Of a DNA stretch of 64,000 nt, positions 62,872-64,000 are shown in pieces. Positions within the stretch are counted from its first letter, which is position 1; each line of letters starts with the position of its first letter. Where the stretch lies: the NCBI GenBank assembly GCA_963720075.1, contig CAVREG010000016.1, positions 124,001-188,000 of the forward strand. Direction: 5' to 3'. Below the pieces are notes generated by a model. That model saw only the letters and a program-made list of their open reading frames with translations, searched no databases and had not been told where the DNA came from. The position numbers were made by a program, and so were the translations under genes. Source of the stretch: PALSA-188 sp963720075 (lineage in GTDB: Bacteria > Acidobacteriota > Terriglobia > Terriglobales > Acidobacteriaceae).

Positions 62872-62897
62872 AAAAAAGCGGCCCCAAAAGGAGCCGC
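62872..62897 (-). terminator. Intrinsic terminator immediately upstream of the PD-(D/E)XK gene
   Basis: On the minus strand: an 8-bp stem GCGGCTCC-TTTT-GGGGCCGC (one wobble pair) followed by six T. It ends 7 bases before the first possible start codon of the nuclease-like gene, so it looks like an attenuator or a transcription shield. Confidence 0.75.
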
Positions 62898-63151
62898 GTG
62901 GTTAAAATTCACTATATTTCAAGCATAGCAGTTTGAAGGGGGTAAATGCGCCACGGTGAGCGAGACTATATTAAGAGCGTTCTGAACGAGTTACAGGGAT
63001 CATGTACTTCCTAGGTACTTGACAAGAAAATCTAAAAGCGACGAGAAAGGTAATGCCGCTTCAGGTCCCCAGAGCCGTGAGGCTAAATCAACTCAACTTC
63101 GCGCTTTCTGTGGGCAGTGGACATCCGCAGCCTGAGCAAAGTACGCGAAAG

Positions 63152-63238
63152 GCTGGGCCACCCGCCAAAACATCCGATGTTGACGGCATCAATGCCCACC
63201 CGTCGAAAATCGCGACGAGTGGGGCAGCCCATTCATTA
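63152..63238. repeat. Hairpin repeat 1, CCCACCCGTCG type
   Basis: CCCACCCGTCG (63195-63205), loop AAAATCG, and CGACGAGTGGG (63213-63223) form an 11-bp stem with one mismatch. GGGCCACCC precedes it and GGGGCAGCCC follows it. Confidence 0.75.
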
Positions 63239-63422
63239 TTATTTCGAGGAGATCAAAATCTAAAGGTGGGCCAGCCAGCCATGTCTGGGGACTAGACAGG
63301 TGTTCGACGAGTGGGGATTCGTGCTGATGGTATCAGGAGATTTGTCGTACATGAAGTTCCCTTTTGGCGGGCTGGGCCAGCTTTGCAAGACTTTGATTTC
63401 CTCGACCTCAGAAATGATTGAG

Positions 63423-63465
63423 GCTGCCCCATCCTTGCGCGGTTGTCGCAAGGGTGGGGGACTTC
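63423..63465. repeat. Hairpin repeat 2, CCCCATCCTTGCG type
   Basis: CCCCATCCTTGCG (63427-63439) and CGCAAGGGTGGGG (63447-63459) form a 13-bp stem with one G-T pair. It shares the CCCATCC/GGGTGGG core with repeats 1 and 3. Confidence 0.75.
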
Positions 63466-63521
63466 AACTGTTAGCGGAGAGGGGGGTTCTGATTCCTGCG
63501 AAATGGCGGAGTCGGCGGCAC

Positions 63522-63562
63522 GAATTCCCATCCGTCGAAAATCGCGACGGATGGGGCAGCCT
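63522..63562. repeat. Hairpin repeat 3, CCCATCCGTCG type
   Basis: CCCATCCGTCG (63527-63537), loop AAAATCG and CGACGGATGGG (63545-63555) form a perfect 11-bp stem, with the same loop as repeat 1 and GGGGCAGCC following. Confidence 0.78.
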
Positions 63563-63573
63563 CTCTCTTATGA

Positions 63574-64000
63574 TCCCCGACAAAAATCAAATCCCATCAA
63601 GGATGGGCCAGCCAGCCGATTGTCGACCCTACAGGCCTGTATGACTTCAAGAATACTTGTGCCTCTAACGACAAGGCCTGCAATGCTGCGTTCGCACAGA
63701 CGCAAACAAATGTCCGAAAAGCGTATGCAGCCACTCAAGCCGCATACGATAAAGCCGTTAAGAATGGCGACACAAAGGCAGCAGGGGCTTTGAAGAGAAC
63801 ATTGGATGGGCTGGGGGCTGAGGGACAAAAGAACGCGCGCGGCCAGACGGTGAATATTAGCGCCGATCCTACATTGCGGGGCCCAGGCCAGACGAGCTTT
63901 GCTAATGGGTCTACGTCCACGATCAACATCGTGCTCAATCCAACCCGAAGCAATGGTTCGGACGACGCACAAGCCGAAACTGCCCATGAAGGCGTACATG
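63574..64000 (+). pseudogene. Orphan Rhs-type C-terminal module with HExxH motif (partial)
   Basis: An open frame from just after a TGA (63571-63573) to the window end. It has no start codon before the module, so it is translated only if a larger protein once lay upstream. VDPTGLYDF (from 63622) is the usual end of the Rhs/RHS-core repeat. The following ~115 residues are Ala/Lys/Gln-rich and end in TAHEGVH, an HExxH motif of zincins (63985-63999). Normally such a C-terminal tip is a toxin domain of a polymorphic secreted protein. The repeats abut it, so it probably was detached by recombination. The module continues beyond the window. Confidence 0.55.

Larger units (their letters stand above)
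62898..63573. other. Repeat-rich region without supported gene
   Basis: About 680 bases with short unsupported frames and three hairpin repeats (listed separately). It lies between the nuclease-like gene and the orphan Rhs module. No coding region is recognised. Confidence 0.55.

Noticed and set aside
62898..63600. CRISPR array suggested by regular hairpin repeats
   Set aside because: The repeats differ in sequence and spacing, number only three, have no constant spacer length, and no cas genes are present.

Overview
The window reads as a chromosomal segment of an Acidobacteriota bacterium, probably of the Terriglobia/Terriglobales type. The clues are a VWFA-related protein of the acidobacterial TIGR03436 type, tandem ASH (choice-of-anchor D) proteins, bacillithiol genes (bshC and a ypdA-like reductase), class-typical small zinc-ribbon proteins, a diderm envelope (an outer-membrane beta-barrel and lipoproteins) and the dispersed hairpin repeats common in these genomes. 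Taxonomy is inferred from gene content only.

Layout. 1-13 kb: a partial GH43 glycosidase, a membrane protein, two zinc-ribbon or PilZ/GAF proteins with Sel1 repeats flanking rpsO-pnp, a higBA locus whose toxin is frameshifted, tRNA-Asn, a glycerophosphodiesterase, two small proteins and bshC. 13-25 kb: an oxidoreductase, a receiver-like/PilZ protein, two tandem ASH-domain secreted proteins, a phosphopantetheinyl transferase, rfbBAC for dTDP-sugar synthesis and a frameshifted VWFA gene. 24.4-32.2 kb: a hotdog thioesterase divergent from pobA, a cytochrome c/sorbosone dehydrogenase fusion that runs into a 5'-truncated creD, a DUF4097 protein, a GH39-like glycosidase and tRNA-Asp. 32.2-34.3 kb: a decayed insertion next to tRNA-Asp, with tyrosine- and serine-recombinase fragments around an alpha/beta hydrolase.

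The most distinctive part is 34.4-43.6 kb. It is a tightly packed, same-strand operon: pentaheme lipoprotein, TPR protein, outer-membrane beta-barrel, 15-heme cytochrome, NapC/NrfH-like tetraheme membrane cytochrome, membrane-anchored cyclic-nucleotide-binding protein and monoheme cytochrome c. A class III adenylate cyclase with an FHA domain follows on the same strand. I infer a porin-cytochrome conduit carrying electrons from the quinone pool across both membranes, with a cNMP-sensing subunit built into the operon and a cyclase next to it. This cNMP wiring is the best candidate for an undescribed system in the window.

43.7-64 kb: an RCK K+ channel, a thiol/redox and repair run (Ada-AlkA, peroxiredoxin, DsbA-like, beta-hydroxyacid dehydrogenase), small conserved proteins, a frataxin homologue, YpdA, an intact higBA next to an unknown 360-aa protein, fumC, an EamA transporter, a HAD phosphatase, tRNA-Leu, DUF3467, a GT39-type glycosyltransferase and a PD-(D/E)XK protein. 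The right end is rich in hairpin repeats that abut an orphan Rhs-type C-terminal module whose visible part ends in an HExxH motif.

All calls come from reading translated sequence. No similarity search was run, and family names rest on recognised motifs and architecture.
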